Below the pieces are notes generated by a model, which was not told where the DNA came from, made no database searches, and worked only from the letters and a program-made list of their open reading frames with translations. Source: Vibrio tasmaniensis 1F-187 (GTDB lineage: Bacteria > Pseudomonadota > Gammaproteobacteria > Enterobacterales > Vibrionaceae). Taken from it: a stretch of 28,466 nucleotides of DNA. Within the stretch, counting starts at the first letter, position 1. Each line of letters starts with the position of its first letter. The DNA is taken from positions 1 to 28,466 of the forward strand of contig NZ_AJZM02000308.1 in NCBI RefSeq assembly GCF_000272405.2, given 5' to 3'. Below, piece by piece: positions 1 to 8,449 of this stretch. Both the position numbers and the translations under genes were made by a program.

Positions 1-22
1 TCAACGTATTTTAGGACGAGAC

Positions 23-109
23 ATGAAGAAAAGAGTTTTGCTTGTAGATTGTATGAGTGCTGTAAAGGCATCGAGACCCTACACTTCACGCTATTCCGGC
101 ACATATTAG
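23..109 (+). CDS. Possible small ORF or C-terminal end of an upstream gene
   Basis: A 28-codon frame starts with ATG at 23, preceded by an AGGA-type ribosome binding site at 13-16 with about six bases of spacing. It ends in TAG at 107-109, directly against an intrinsic terminator. The product begins MKKRVLLVD and ends RYSGTY. The same frame is open back to the window edge, so this may be the last part of a larger protein. I recognise no family. The ribosome binding site and the abutting terminator are the only support. Confidence 0.3.
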   Translation: MKKRVLLVDCMSAVKASRPYTSRYSGTY

Positions 110-135
110 AAAGCCTAGTCTGACGACTAGGCTTT
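110..135 (+). terminator. Intrinsic terminator-like hairpin
   Basis: An 11-bp perfect stem (110-120 with 125-135) closes a TGAC loop. It starts one base after the stop of the small frame at 23-109. The T tract after the stem is weak (TTTCGTCGTTT, including the end of the stem), so termination may be partial. Confidence 0.6.
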
Positions 136-814
136 CGTCGTTTCCGGCATATGAATCTTATTATTCAACTTCGAGTTTTGTAGAAGCGTTGTCCGTTGAG
201 CTCGAGCTCTGATATTCCAACACTTATTATAAAAGTCCTGCTCTTTCTAGAAGCGCTTGATTACGTTAGTTGATATTTGTGGCTATCGATTCAATGGTTA
301 ACCTTTAGAGAATGTCTTAGTGAGGTTTACTTCTTACTAATTTGAACTGGTTGATAAAGATGTCTCGTCTCTAGTCACAAGGTTTTGCTGGTTCGGCAAC
401 TCTTGCTATATCTCTACTGCTTAATAGATGAACCTATTAAGCAGTTGCGTGAAACCCCGGCTTTAGCGTTTTATAGTTGGAATATTGATGGCCATTTAAT
501 TGCTAATTCAGCGTGATTTAACGTGGCTTTCGGTCTGTTGGTGAATATCTTTAAATGTGTTCTCTCAAAGTGAGCTCCTTTTACTCTTCAGCTTACAGGC
601 GTCATACCTCTCGAGCCTCTTCTAAGAGCTTGTATATAAAAATCGTAAAACTACATATAGACACAATTAGTGTCGTTCTCCGTTTGTTTGGGAGGCTTTA
701 TTACGCTATTTCATAGTTACTTTTGTGCACTAGGTTTGGTGGCGTTGGACGGGTAGGGTTCGATGAGTTTGGTTTATAGGTGTTGTAGAAGTTATCTAGG
801 GGCAAATAACAGAT
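136..814. other. Long intergenic stretch without a convincing gene
   Basis: About 680 bases lie between the terminator at 110-135 and the haem operon terminator at 821-843. All six frames are broken by frequent stops. The longest plus-strand ATG frame I found, 555-716 (53 aa), has no ribosome binding site and no recognisable motif. I saw no rRNA or tRNA. The one clear structure is the inverted repeat at 417-444. The stretch could be an untranslated leader, a small-RNA locus or decayed sequence. Confidence 0.55.
417..444. repeat. Perfect 11-bp inverted repeat (hairpin)
   Basis: CTGCTTAATAG and CTATTAAGCAG are exact reverse complements separated by six bases (ATGAAC). Neither strand has a T tract after the stem, so it is not a normal intrinsic terminator. 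It lies alone in a gene-poor stretch and could be an operator, an RNA stem or chance. Confidence 0.5.
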
Positions 815-820
815 ACAAAA

Positions 821-843
821 AAGCCGATGCTAGACATCGGCTT
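821..843 (-). terminator. Terminator of the hemCDXY operon
   Basis: A 9-bp perfect stem (821-829 with 835-843, AAGCCGATG paired with CATCGGCTT) is followed on the minus strand by a run of at least six T (the A run at 815-820). It begins about 18 bases beyond the hemY stop codon, which is where the operon should end. Confidence 0.85.
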
Positions 844-861
844 AGTTTGAGTCGTTTGGAA

Positions 862-2043
862 TTACGCTGGTTGAACGAGAGCGAGTGCTTTACGAGAAAC
901 CTCGTGAGCTGCTTTCGTTAAGTTTTGCTTCTCTAGGGCATCAGATAGGTATCCGTAATCTGAAACATTTGAGCGAAGTGCTAGTGCTTTTTCAAAGTGA
1001 CTTTGTGCTTCTGCCCACTTCTGTTCTCTTAGGTAGAATTGAGCCAATGCGCTGTGTGCTTCGGCATTGCCACCATCTTTACTGATAGCACGCTCTAGCA
1101 TCACAACTACTGGGTGGTGATCGGCAAGATTTAGCTCAGGAAGCAACATATAGAGCTCATTTGAACCACTCTTCGCAATGTTTTCTTTAATCACTGTGAA
1201 GGCTTCTGAATCAGCTTTACGAGCGATCAGTTGCTTCACAAAACAAGAAACAAGGTGAGAGCTTTGTTTTTGCTTTCTTGAAAGCTTATTCCAATGACTG
1301 ATTAAACCTTCGCTACCTTGCTGCTGTGCCACATCGTGAAGCAAACCACATTGAGCTTTCTGTTCCAGCTCAACTTGTTCATCAGGTGTAAGAAGCTTGT
1401 TCTTAGCCAGCTTAGGCGTTAGCTCTAACAGTGGCTGCCACAGCTTAAGCTGCATGTAAGTGGCTTTTAGCAGGCCAAGTACGGCGGTGTTATTCGGGTA
1501 CGAACCTTTCAATGTTGAAAGTGTATCGAATGCGGCTTCGTAGTTCGACTCACTGATCTGTTGTTTTGCTTTCGTTAGCTCAACGGCCAATAGAGAGTCC
1601 TCTTGTTGGCTAGCAAGCTCGATGTACTTATCACGCTCACTTGTATTGCCTTGTTCGTGCGCCGCTTGAGATGCGACTAAATAACAAAGTAGCGGCATGT
1701 CGTGGTGGTTAGCCCAGCGAGTTACCTTCTTCTCTGCGCCTTTCCAGTCACCTTCAAGAAGCTTGATGATGCCTTCATTGGTATAACGACGAGAGCGCTT
1801 TAGTTTACGAACACTGAACCAGTTCCAAGTTGTCGAGCTTGCGTACATAAGCTTTTTAAATAGGTACTCTAAGCCGAATAGAGCCGCTAGAAGAGCAATG
1901 ACAAAGATAACCAGTGTTGTCACGCTCATCTCAATGGTCTTATTCGCAATTGAGATCAGAACGTAGCCTTGTTGACCAGAGAACTGAGTACCAACAATTA
2001 ACCCAGCACCTAGAACGAGAAAAAGAAAAATCCAACGAATCAT
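862..2043 (-). CDS. hemY: HemY, membrane-anchored TPR protein of the haem operon
   Basis: This 393-aa protein matches the proteobacterial HemY family: an N-terminal HemY_N segment and a long helical TPR-rich tail. It has two hydrophobic helices, at about residues 3-18 and 41-60, joined by a short periplasmic-looking loop, so the bulk (from about 65 on) should face the cytoplasm. TPR-like helices are clearest near the C-terminus (about 325-390). It is not the Gram-positive protoporphyrinogen oxidase also called HemY. The biochemical role is unresolved; association with haem synthesis rests on operon position. It is the last gene of hemC-hemD-hemX-hemY. Its ATG overlaps the hemX stop codon by one base (TAATG), implying translational coupling. 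A strong terminator follows the stop. Confidence 0.93.
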   Translation of the reverse strand: MIRWIFLFLVLGAGLIVGTQFSGQQGYVLISIANKTIEMSVTTLVIFVIALLAALFGLEYLFKKLMYASSTTWNWFSVRKLKRSRRYTNEGIIKLLEGDWKGAEKKVTRWANHHDMPLLCYLVASQAAHEQGNTSERDKYIELASQQEDSLLAVELTKAKQQISESNYEAAFDTLSTLKGSYPNNTAVLGLLKATYMQLKLWQPLLELTPKLAKNKLLTPDEQVELEQKAQCGLLHDVAQQQGSEGLISHWNKLSRKQKQSSHLVSCFVKQLIARKADSEAFTVIKENIAKSGSNELYMLLPELNLADHHPVVVMLERAISKDGGNAEAHSALAQFYLREQKWAEAQSHFEKALALRSNVSDYGYLSDALEKQNLTKAAHEVSRKALALVQPA

Positions 2044-3269
2044 TATTTTTCCTCCGGGGTCATAACGGTGACTTCACGACGTAGGCGTTCACGTATAACG
2101 TCTGATAACTCATTTTGAGACTCAAGTTTCACAGGGTATTTCACAGAAATATTCTGCTCGCTCAGCTGCTTAATTGCCTTCTCAAACTCAATCACTGAGT
2201 TGTTATCTTGGTTTAGGTAGGACTTCGACCACTCGTTAGCTGTTTGTAGTGCTGCACTGTAGACATCACCTTGTTCTTTGTAGACAGCGCGAATTGCGGT
2301 CTCTAGTTTGCCCTTGATATTCTCACGCAGGTAAAAGTGTTGCTCAGGAGAGAGTAGAGGAATAACTTCACCATCACGACTGCGGAATGTGATGAAGTTT
2401 TCTGAAAAGTCTTTCATCGACGTCATCAGGTTGTTCTGCCAGTCATTAATATCTTGAGATACGGCTTTTTTCTCAACAACGGCAGCCTCAGGCAGGATTG
2501 CATTGGCAAGCGGCAGCGTATCGACTTGTTGTTGTAGGCTTGTGATGCGTAGAACTAAGCCATCACGGTCGATAAGAGGAATAGTGCGAAGCTTAGTAAT
2601 GTCATTGGTCATTGATTGACGAAGAGAGACCAAGCTTGGGTCATTCAGTGCGGCGATACGCTGATCGGCGCTTTCCATTAGCTTGGTTGCACTAACGGCA
2701 TCATGCTCGAGGAACAGTTTACGTCCTGCTAGTTTCACAAGGTAATCAGCTTCAGCAAGCAACCAGTCATTTGGACGGCGACCTTTAACGTCAGCAACCG
2801 CTAGCTGTAGGCTTTGAATGCTCTTCTGTTGCTGAGATTGTACGACTTGAGTTTTCTCCACCGCATGTGATGCTTCTTGGATGGTCTCTTGCTTGATGGT
2901 TTGTAGGTCTTTATTTACTGCAGATTGAGTATTTTGCAGTTGTGCTTGAAGAGCTGCGATCTGAGCTGAGTACTCAGCGCTCTTTTGCTGCATTTGAAAC
3001 GCGATGCCGCCGCTAAAAATAATAGAAATAGCGATCGCAATAGCGCCTAGTTTGACACCGCGCTTACCTTGCTTTTCCGCTTTCTCTATTTGCTCTTTAT
3101 GTTCGGTTTGAGGCTGTTCATTTTGAGCGGTATTTGGCGCAGAGGCATCGAGCGTCTTTTCAGGTTGTTTTGTCTCTGCAGAGTCAGCTTTTTCGTTTTC
3201 AACAACTACTGGCTGAGTGTCTTGTTTCTTTTCAGGTTCAATATGCTCATTATTTTTTTTGCTTGTCAT
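2043..3269 (-). CDS. hemX: HemX-like protein (uroporphyrinogen-III C-methyltransferase-related family)
   Basis: This 408-aa protein has the HemX layout: a long, charged, low-complexity N-terminal tail rich in Lys, Glu and Gln (1-70), one membrane helix at about 72-91, a probable coiled coil (about 92-160), then a helical soluble domain expected in the periplasm. HemX is often labelled a uroporphyrinogen-III C-methyltransferase, but I see no SAM-binding methyltransferase motif and the label is probably wrong. The gene lies 18 bases downstream of hemD and overlaps hemY by one base, so it is part of the haem operon. The real role is unknown; membrane organisation of the haem enzymes is a guess. 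Confidence 0.92.
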   Translation of the reverse strand: MTSKKNNEHIEPEKKQDTQPVVVENEKADSAETKQPEKTLDASAPNTAQNEQPQTEHKEQIEKAEKQGKRGVKLGAIAIAISIIFSGGIAFQMQQKSAEYSAQIAALQAQLQNTQSAVNKDLQTIKQETIQEASHAVEKTQVVQSQQQKSIQSLQLAVADVKGRRPNDWLLAEADYLVKLAGRKLFLEHDAVSATKLMESADQRIAALNDPSLVSLRQSMTNDITKLRTIPLIDRDGLVLRITSLQQQVDTLPLANAILPEAAVVEKKAVSQDINDWQNNLMTSMKDFSENFITFRSRDGEVIPLLSPEQHFYLRENIKGKLETAIRAVYKEQGDVYSAALQTANEWSKSYLNQDNNSVIEFEKAIKQLSEQNISVKYPVKLESQNELSDVIRERLRREVTVMTPEEK

Positions 3270-3287
3270 GCTTATTTCCTGTTCTAG

Positions 3288-4016
3288 CTAGGGCCGGAGA
3301 GCAGCCAGTAATATTTGGTTCGTAGCACTGTGAGTATTGGTCACGTTCGAGAAGCCGAGTTGTTGTGCTCGTTCTACTATGCGCTGGCTTGGGACAAATA
3401 GATGTCTTGTTGAAAGCCAAGCCAAATACTCATCAGGGGTAATTGAGCAGAGATACTCCAATTGTTCCTGACTAGTGATGACAACTTTGGACGTTTTTTT
3501 GTTTATCCATGTTTGATAGGTATTGTGGTCGCTAATAGGAATATATTCTCTACGGTAGGTCTCACAATAAGAGACTTTTGCACCTCGATTGAGTAGAGAA
3601 TCTCTAATGAGCTCACGCCCACCATTTCCACGCAGTATCAAAATGGATTTATTATCTACGCCATTAAGTTCAGTAAGTTTGAGAAGATGTTCACTATCAC
3701 TCACTTTGGGATAGTTTACTTTTTGTTTACTAACTTTGCTTAAAACGTGCGCAGTTTTTTGACCAACGCCAAGATAAAGCGGCGAAGTTGGCCAAATAGA
3801 TGAAGTTTTCGAAAGGATGTTTTGGGCAGCGGTCACGGCGTGGTGACTGACTGCAATAATGATATCGCTGTTATTAAGCTGGGTGCTTAAATCCGATGAG
3901 TGTGGATTATCAACGATACGAATAAGCGGATGATGGATTGCTTGAATCCCTTCATCCGCTAGTTGTTGGCAAAGCGATTGTCCCTCTGAACCGGGACGAG
4001 TCACCAACACTGTCAT
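3288..4016 (-). CDS. hemD: Uroporphyrinogen-III synthase
   Basis: HemD closes the linear hydroxymethylbilane made by HemC and inverts ring D to give uroporphyrinogen III, the branch point to haem, sirohaem and cobalamin. At 242 aa it has the usual length. The N-terminus (MTVLVTRPGSEG) carries the TRP motif seen in the family, and the two-lobed alternating beta-alpha pattern follows. Sequence conservation in HemD is normally low, so the call leans on the N-terminal motif, the length and the position directly after hemC. The start lies two bases beyond the hemC stop, consistent with translational coupling. Confidence 0.93.
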   Translation of the reverse strand: MTVLVTRPGSEGQSLCQQLADEGIQAIHHPLIRIVDNPHSSDLSTQLNNSDIIIAVSHHAVTAAQNILSKTSSIWPTSPLYLGVGQKTAHVLSKVSKQKVNYPKVSDSEHLLKLTELNGVDNKSILILRGNGGRELIRDSLLNRGAKVSYCETYRREYIPISDHNTYQTWINKKTSKVVITSQEQLEYLCSITPDEYLAWLSTRHLFVPSQRIVERAQQLGFSNVTNTHSATNQILLAALRP

Positions 4017-4018
4017 AG

Positions 4019-4957
4019 TTATTCTTGGTCTGCGTATAGCTTGGTTAAGATTTCTCTCGCGCCATCATCCAGCAATTGATTTGCCAGAGTAACGCCAAGT
4101 GCTTCTGCATCTTTGCGAAGGCCAGAGATCTCACCACGAACCATTTTAGAACCATCTGGTTCGCCTACTAATGCACGTAGCCAGATATTATCGCCATCTA
4201 ATAATGAGTAGCTACCGATAGGAACCTGACAACCACCTTCTAGAGTTAGGTTCATTGCACGTTCGCATAGCACACGATCGGCTGTGTCTTTGTTGTTCAG
4301 TGGCTCAAGAAGCTTGATTAGACGTTCATCATCTAGACGACACTCAATACCAACAGCGCCTTGCCCTACAGCAGGTAAAGACTGTTCAGGTTCGATAAAG
4401 CTACGGATACGCTCTTCTAGCTCTAATCGCTTAAGGCCAGCTGCTGCCAGCACGATAGCATCGTATTGACCATCATCGAGTTTACCTAGACGAGTACCAA
4501 CGTTGCCACGCAGCTCTTTGATGATGAGATCTGGGCGGTATTCTAGCAACTGACATTGACGACGCAGGCTGCATGTACCTACGACAGCACCTTGTGGTAA
4601 CTCATCGATGTTGTTGTAAGTATTTGACACGAAAGCATCACGAGGATCTTCGCGCTCACAAATAGTTACTAGACCTAGACCTTCAGGGAAGTCGACCGGT
4701 ACGTCTTTCATTGAGTGAACTGCGAGGTCAGCACGACCTTCTAGCATTGCTACTTCAAGTTCTTTAACGAATAGCCCTTTACCGCCTACCTTAGCAAGTG
4801 GCGTGTCTAGGATGATGTCACCTTTGGTCACCATAGTTACCAACTCAACCTCTAAACCAGGGTGAGCAGCTTGCAGTGCATCCCTTACAAAGTATGCCTG
4901 CCAAAGGGCAAGAGGGCTTTTTCTGGTCGCGATACGAATTGGTGCTGAATTTGTCAT
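4019..4957 (-). CDS. hemC: Hydroxymethylbilane synthase (porphobilinogen deaminase)
   Basis: HemC condenses four porphobilinogen molecules into hydroxymethylbilane in the cytoplasm. Family motifs are plain: [14 protein letters not shown] at the N-terminus, VHSMKDVP (substrate and cofactor binding), [24 protein letters not shown], and GGCQVPIG, whose Cys is the expected attachment point for the dipyrromethane cofactor. I chose the ATG at 4957 (312 aa) over an upstream in-frame start at 4999. The family begins close to the IATR motif, and a GGA ribosome binding site sits about six bases before this ATG. It is the first gene of the hem operon and is divergent from cyaA. Confidence 0.96.
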   Translation of the reverse strand: MTNSAPIRIATRKSPLALWQAYFVRDALQAAHPGLEVELVTMVTKGDIILDTPLAKVGGKGLFVKELEVAMLEGRADLAVHSMKDVPVDFPEGLGLVTICEREDPRDAFVSNTYNNIDELPQGAVVGTCSLRRQCQLLEYRPDLIIKELRGNVGTRLGKLDDGQYDAIVLAAAGLKRLELEERIRSFIEPEQSLPAVGQGAVGIECRLDDERLIKLLEPLNNKDTADRVLCERAMNLTLEGGCQVPIGSYSLLDGDNIWLRALVGEPDGSKMVRGEISGLRKDAEALGVTLANQLLDDGAREILTKLYADQE

Positions 4958-5076
4958 GGTGTTTCCGATATAGGTTCTGTAATAGGCTAATCCTACCATT
5001 GTGAGGCGAAAATTCTTACTGTTTGATCATTCGATACTTTGATAGCAGAGGGAATTTCATGAGTTCACCAAAATAG

Positions 5077-5092
5077 TGTGATTGGTATCTCA
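5077..5092. promoter_or_regulatory. CRP-like site, distal
   Basis: TGTGA, six bases, TCTCA: nine of ten positions agree with the CRP half-site consensus TGTGA-N6-TCACA. It is about 120 bp upstream of the hemC start and 210 bp upstream of the cyaA start, so it could serve either gene. Binding is inferred from sequence only. Confidence 0.5.
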
Positions 5093-5220
5093 TTTGAAAC
5101 ATGGGCTATTATTAGAAATAGTCAATAAAGAGGACACTACGGCGCCGCGAGTTTTACTTTCAGTCATCAAGGGATTCGTAAGTATGACGGCGTCCTTTGC
5201 TTTACCGATAAGGGTAAAAG

Positions 5221-5236
5221 TGTTAAATTGATCACG
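5221..5236. promoter_or_regulatory. CRP-like site overlapping the putative cyaA promoter
   Basis: TGTTA, six bases, TCACG: eight of ten positions match the CRP consensus. It overlaps the candidate cyaA -10 and ends 65 bp before the start codon, a position that suits feedback repression by CRP-cAMP. The match is moderate. Confidence 0.4.
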
Positions 5237-5301
5237 TTTTGTTGCTGCTTTCGTTCAGTAACTAAACAGAAGTACACTTAATCTCAAACCAAGGACTTAC
5301 C

Positions 5302-7830
5302 TTGCAGGCTTACACTCAAACTTTGATTCAACGATTAGACAATCTAAATCAGCAGCGCATTGATCGTGCGTTGGCGTTGATGAATGTGCAGGGCCAGCGA
5401 GTTTTTAACCTTATCCCCGCGCTGCTTCACTTCAATCATCCGATGATGCCTGGTTATTATGACCAACAAGTTCCTTTTGGAATTCGTAGCTTCACGCTTA
5501 ATGAATTCCAAAAGCAATTTGTCTCTGATACTGAATTAACTCTGGGCGGAAAACTTACCGAGGCCGCTGAACCAGCAATCTTGGGCTTGTACACCATGGG
5601 CAGTACTTCTTCTATTGGTCAAAGTACCTCAAGTGATCTTGATATCTGGGTGTGTGTATCTCCAGATATGGATGGCGCATCTCGCGATAGCCTGACCAAT
5701 AAATGTCTGCTTATTACTGATTGGGCTGAAACCTTAGGGGTTGAAGCGAACTTCTTTTTGATGGATGAACAGCGTTTCCGCTCGAATCATTCTGAAGAGA
5801 TGACCGGTGATAACTGTGGTTCTTCACAGCACTTACTACTGCTTGATGAGTTCTATCGCTCAGCCGTTCGTTTGGCTGGCCAGCGTTTGTTGTGGCAAAT
5901 CATCCCGCCAGAAATGGAGGAGTGCTACGACGAGTATGTCCAAGGTTTATGTAACGATGGTTATCTTGATTGCTCGCAGTGGATCGATTTCGGCAAGCTG
6001 AACAGTATTCCTGCTGAAGAGTACTTTGGTTCAAACCTATGGCAGCTCTATAAGAGTATCGACTCACCGTATAAATCGGTGTTGAAGGCGATCCTGTTAG
6101 AAGCTTATTCATGGGAATACCCAAACACCCAGCTTCTTAGTATTGACACCAAGCGTCGTTTCTTCGCAGATGAACCTGATCTGTATGGCATGGATAGCTA
6201 CTATCTGATGCTTGAGAAGGTAACTCGCTACCTAGAACGTATCAACGACCATACTCGATTGGATTTGGTGAGACGCTGCTTCTATCTTAAGACCCACGAG
6301 AAGTTGTCACGAGATGCGGGTATTGGTTCTGTCGCATGGCGTCGTGAAGCCTTAACCGAGATGACTAAATCTTGGAACTGGGGACAGGAAACCATTGCTG
6401 AGCTCGACAACCGCCGTAACTGGAAGGTTGAGCAGGTTAAAGTGGTGCACCATGCCCTGCTTGATGCCTTGATGCTGAGCTATCGTAACCTGATTCAATT
6501 TGCACGTCGTAACGACATCACTTCAGCTATCAGCCCGCAAGATATCAGTATCTTGGCACGTAAACTTTACGCTGCGTTTGAGGTGTTACCAGGCAAAGTG
6601 ACGCTACTGAATCCACAAATATCCCCGGATCTCCATGAGCCTGATTTGAGCTTTATCGAAGTTCGTCAGGGTCAGTCAAATAAAGCGGGTTGGTACTTGT
6701 ACAAACAGCCTTTGATTGCACATCGCATTCTCGGTCAGCCTTCACTTGAGCACCATGAGTACTTGAGTAAGTTGGTTGCTTGGTCGTTCTTTAATGGCCT
6801 AATTACAGAGTCGACGCGTTTGCACTCTGTGGTTCGAGATGCTCATATTGATATCGATAAATTTTATCAAATGGTGAGCGATCTACGTAATACCTTCTCT
6901 TTGCGTAAGCGTCGACCGAGTATGCAGGCACTGGCGAGCCCGTGTGAGATAAGCCAACTGGCGATGTTCATCAACTTTGAAAATGACCCGACGTCTGAAT
7001 TAAGTGGTCGCGCATTAAAAGTGGATCTTAAGAATGCCGATATTTTCAGTTTTGGTGAAGAAGGTAAGAGCTTAGTCGGTAGTGTCGATCTGGTTTATCG
7101 GAACTCTTGGCATGAAGTTCGTACACTTCATTTCCAAGGTGAAACCGCGATGCTCGACGCGCTGAAGACGGTACTGGGTAAAATGCACCAGGATGCGTTG
7201 CCGCCAGAGTCGGTTGATGTGTTCTGTTACAGCAAAAACCTACGCGGTGTGATGCGTAATATGGTGTATCAACTGCTTGCTGAGTGTATCGATTTGCGAT
7301 TAAAACCAATTGAGCCAGAGAAACGCCGCCGATTTAAAGCTATTCGCCTGGCAAACAAAATGTTTGGTCTGTTCTTTGAACGTCGTGGCGTATCGGTACA
7401 GATGTTGGAAAACTCGGTCGATTTCTATCGTAGTATCTCGACGAATAAGCTGAAGGGCTCACCTTTACTGATGCTCGATAAAGAGCAAGAGTATCAGCTA
7501 CCAGAAGTGGTTGATGGTTTTGCGAGTGAAGGTTTAATTCAATTTTTCTTTGAGGATACCGACAAAGGTTTCAATATTTATGTATTGGACGAGTCGAATC
7601 AGGTTGAGGTGTATCACCAGTACAGCGGTGAAAAAGATGAGATGATCGCAAGCGTGAATTCTTTCTACACTTCAGTAAAAGATGAGTCAAAGGTGTCGTC
7701 TAAGTTGATTAACTTTAACCTACCTCAGTACTACCAAATTGTTCACCCTGAAGAAGGTAACTCTTATGTGGTGCCATATCGTAACGATGCGACTTTAGCT
7801 TCTCGGAGCTCAAAGATAGTCAATATCTAG
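5302..7830 (+). CDS. cyaA: Class I adenylate cyclase
   Basis: CyaA makes cAMP from ATP in the cytoplasm and so sets CRP activity. The 842-aa length is close to the E. coli enzyme. The nucleotidyltransferase motif GSTSS with the Asp pair DLDIW lies at about residues 100-116 in the N-terminal catalytic half. The C-terminal half is the regulatory region where enzyme IIA-Glc acts in enterobacteria. The start is TTG at 5302, preceded by AAGGA; the product begins MQAYTQTLIQRLD, colinear with the E. coli N-terminus, which also uses TTG, a known limit on cyclase output. Divergent from hemC, convergent with cyaY, and closed by a shared terminator. Confidence 0.97.
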   Translation: MQAYTQTLIQRLDNLNQQRIDRALALMNVQGQRVFNLIPALLHFNHPMMPGYYDQQVPFGIRSFTLNEFQKQFVSDTELTLGGKLTEAAEPAILGLYTMGSTSSIGQSTSSDLDIWVCVSPDMDGASRDSLTNKCLLITDWAETLGVEANFFLMDEQRFRSNHSEEMTGDNCGSSQHLLLLDEFYRSAVRLAGQRLLWQIIPPEMEECYDEYVQGLCNDGYLDCSQWIDFGKLNSIPAEEYFGSNLWQLYKSIDSPYKSVLKAILLEAYSWEYPNTQLLSIDTKRRFFADEPDLYGMDSYYLMLEKVTRYLERINDHTRLDLVRRCFYLKTHEKLSRDAGIGSVAWRREALTEMTKSWNWGQETIAELDNRRNWKVEQVKVVHHALLDALMLSYRNLIQFARRNDITSAISPQDISILARKLYAAFEVLPGKVTLLNPQISPDLHEPDLSFIEVRQGQSNKAGWYLYKQPLIAHRILGQPSLEHHEYLSKLVAWSFFNGLITESTRLHSVVRDAHIDIDKFYQMVSDLRNTFSLRKRRPSMQALASPCEISQLAMFINFENDPTSELSGRALKVDLKNADIFSFGEEGKSLVGSVDLVYRNSWHEVRTLHFQGETAMLDALKTVLGKMHQDALPPESVDVFCYSKNLRGVMRNMVYQLLAECIDLRLKPIEPEKRRRFKAIRLANKMFGLFFERRGVSVQMLENSVDFYRSISTNKLKGSPLLMLDKEQEYQLPEVVDGFASEGLIQFFFEDTDKGFNIYVLDESNQVEVYHQYSGEKDEMIASVNSFYTSVKDESKVSSKLINFNLPQYYQIVHPEEGNSYVVPYRNDATLASRSSKIVNI

Positions 7831-7854
7831 TCTTACCAAGACTGATTGATATTA

Positions 7855-7883
7855 AAAAAGGAGTGATTGATTCACTCCTTTTT
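7855..7883. terminator. Bidirectional terminator between cyaA and cyaY
   Basis: A 12-bp perfect stem (7855-7866 with 7872-7883) with A and T runs at its base ends transcription in both directions. It lies between the convergent stops of cyaA (7830) and cyaY (7902). Confidence 0.9.
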
Positions 7884-7901
7884 AGTTTTGCTTACAAATG
7901 A

Positions 7902-8216
7902 TTAGACCCAATTAATCTCTTCATCTGCGTGCTTTTCGCACTCTTCTTTGACCATCTCAAACAACGCCATGCCCGTCTTTGAACATGTCCACTTGTCGTC
8001 AACTAGCTTGAAGTGAAAGCCGCCAGATTTAGACGCTAACCAGATCTCACGCATTGGTTCTTGGCGATTGATGATAATTTGGCTGCGGTTTTCAAACTCC
8101 AACGTCATTACGTTACCAGTCACTTCATAATCAATATCTGCCTCTGATTCATCGATCGCTTCTTCGATGTTTTGCATCTGTATATCGACCAGCTTATGAA
8201 ATTCAGTCTCGTTCAT
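7902..8216 (-). CDS. cyaY: Frataxin-like iron-sulphur assembly protein CyaY
   Basis: This 104-aa protein has the bacterial frataxin length and pattern: an acidic first helix (MNETEFHKLVDIQM then EEAIDESEADIDYEV), the beta-sheet with VMTLEFENRSQIIINRQ, the conserved PMREIWLASKSGGFHF strand, and a short C-terminal helix. CyaY binds iron through the acidic helix and modulates the IscS-IscU desulphurase complex. It is divergent from lptM, as in enterobacteria. Confidence 0.96.
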   Translation of the reverse strand: MNETEFHKLVDIQMQNIEEAIDESEADIDYEVTGNVMTLEFENRSQIIINRQEPMREIWLASKSGGFHFKLVDDKWTCSKTGMALFEMVKEECEKHADEEINWV

Positions 8217-8291
8217 CCTTTCTATCCTATTGCTTTTCCTGAGTGTGGTGCGATTATAGGGGGCATTGAGTTAATAATCACGATGTGCAAA

Positions 8292-8408
8292 ATGAAAAAA
8301 CTAATTACCGCTCTGTTTATGGTGTCCGTTATTGGACTTTCTGGTTGTGGTCAAACGGGTCCTTTGTATGATCCTGATGAAGTTCAACAGACTGAACAAT
8401 CACAATAA
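8292..8408 (+). CDS. lptM: LptM (YifL)-type small lipoprotein
   Basis: A 38-aa lipoprotein precursor: basic start MKK, hydrophobic core, lipobox LSGC with Cys19 as the lipidated residue, then GQTGPLYDP, the signature of the LptM/YifL family. LptM helps mature the LptD-LptE translocon for lipopolysaccharide in E. coli. I chose the ATG at 8292. A longer frame from 8172 overlaps cyaY and lacks a signal peptide at its start; an ATG at 8283 is a possible alternative. No strong ribosome binding site precedes either. It begins the lysA-dapF-xerC cluster. Confidence 0.9.
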   Translation: MKKLITALFMVSVIGLSGCGQTGPLYDPDEVQQTEQSQ

Positions 8409-8449
8409 GTGAAACACGCAGAAATCGTTATTTATAAGGGATAAGAACT

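Larger units (their letters stand above)
4958..5301. promoter_or_regulatory. Divergent hemC / cyaA regulatory region
   Basis: This 344-bp gap has no gene. It must hold the promoters of both hemC (minus) and cyaA (plus). Two CRP-like sequences lie in it (5077-5092 and 5221-5236). A weak sigma-70 candidate for cyaA is TTTACC (5201-5206), 17 bp, then TAAATT (5224-5229), so its -10 would lie inside the second CRP-like site. That is similar in kind to E. coli cyaA, where CRP-cAMP represses the main promoter. The cyaA ribosome binding site AAGGA is at 5291-5295. Confidence 0.6.

Noticed and set aside
441..456. GCGTGAAAC resembling half of a parS site.
   Set aside because: The left half does not match GTTTCAC, so there is no palindrome.
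555..716. A 53-aa plus-strand frame in the first intergenic stretch.
   Set aside because: No ribosome binding site, no motif, and no recognised family; likely chance.
2043..3269. HemX as an active uroporphyrinogen-III methyltransferase.
   Set aside because: No SAM-binding methyltransferase motif is visible; the family label is historical.
4958..4999. N-terminal extension of hemC by 14 residues from an upstream in-frame ATG at 4999.
   Set aside because: HemC proteins begin a few residues before the IATR motif, and a ribosome binding site fits the ATG at 4957.
5131..5196. AGGAC and GTCCT arms as a large hairpin in the cyaA leader.
   Set aside because: Only five pairs over a loop of more than 50 bases; not better than chance.
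8172..8291. Longer start for lptM giving a 78-aa protein.
   Set aside because: The extension overlaps cyaY on the other strand and would bury the lipoprotein signal peptide in the middle of the protein.
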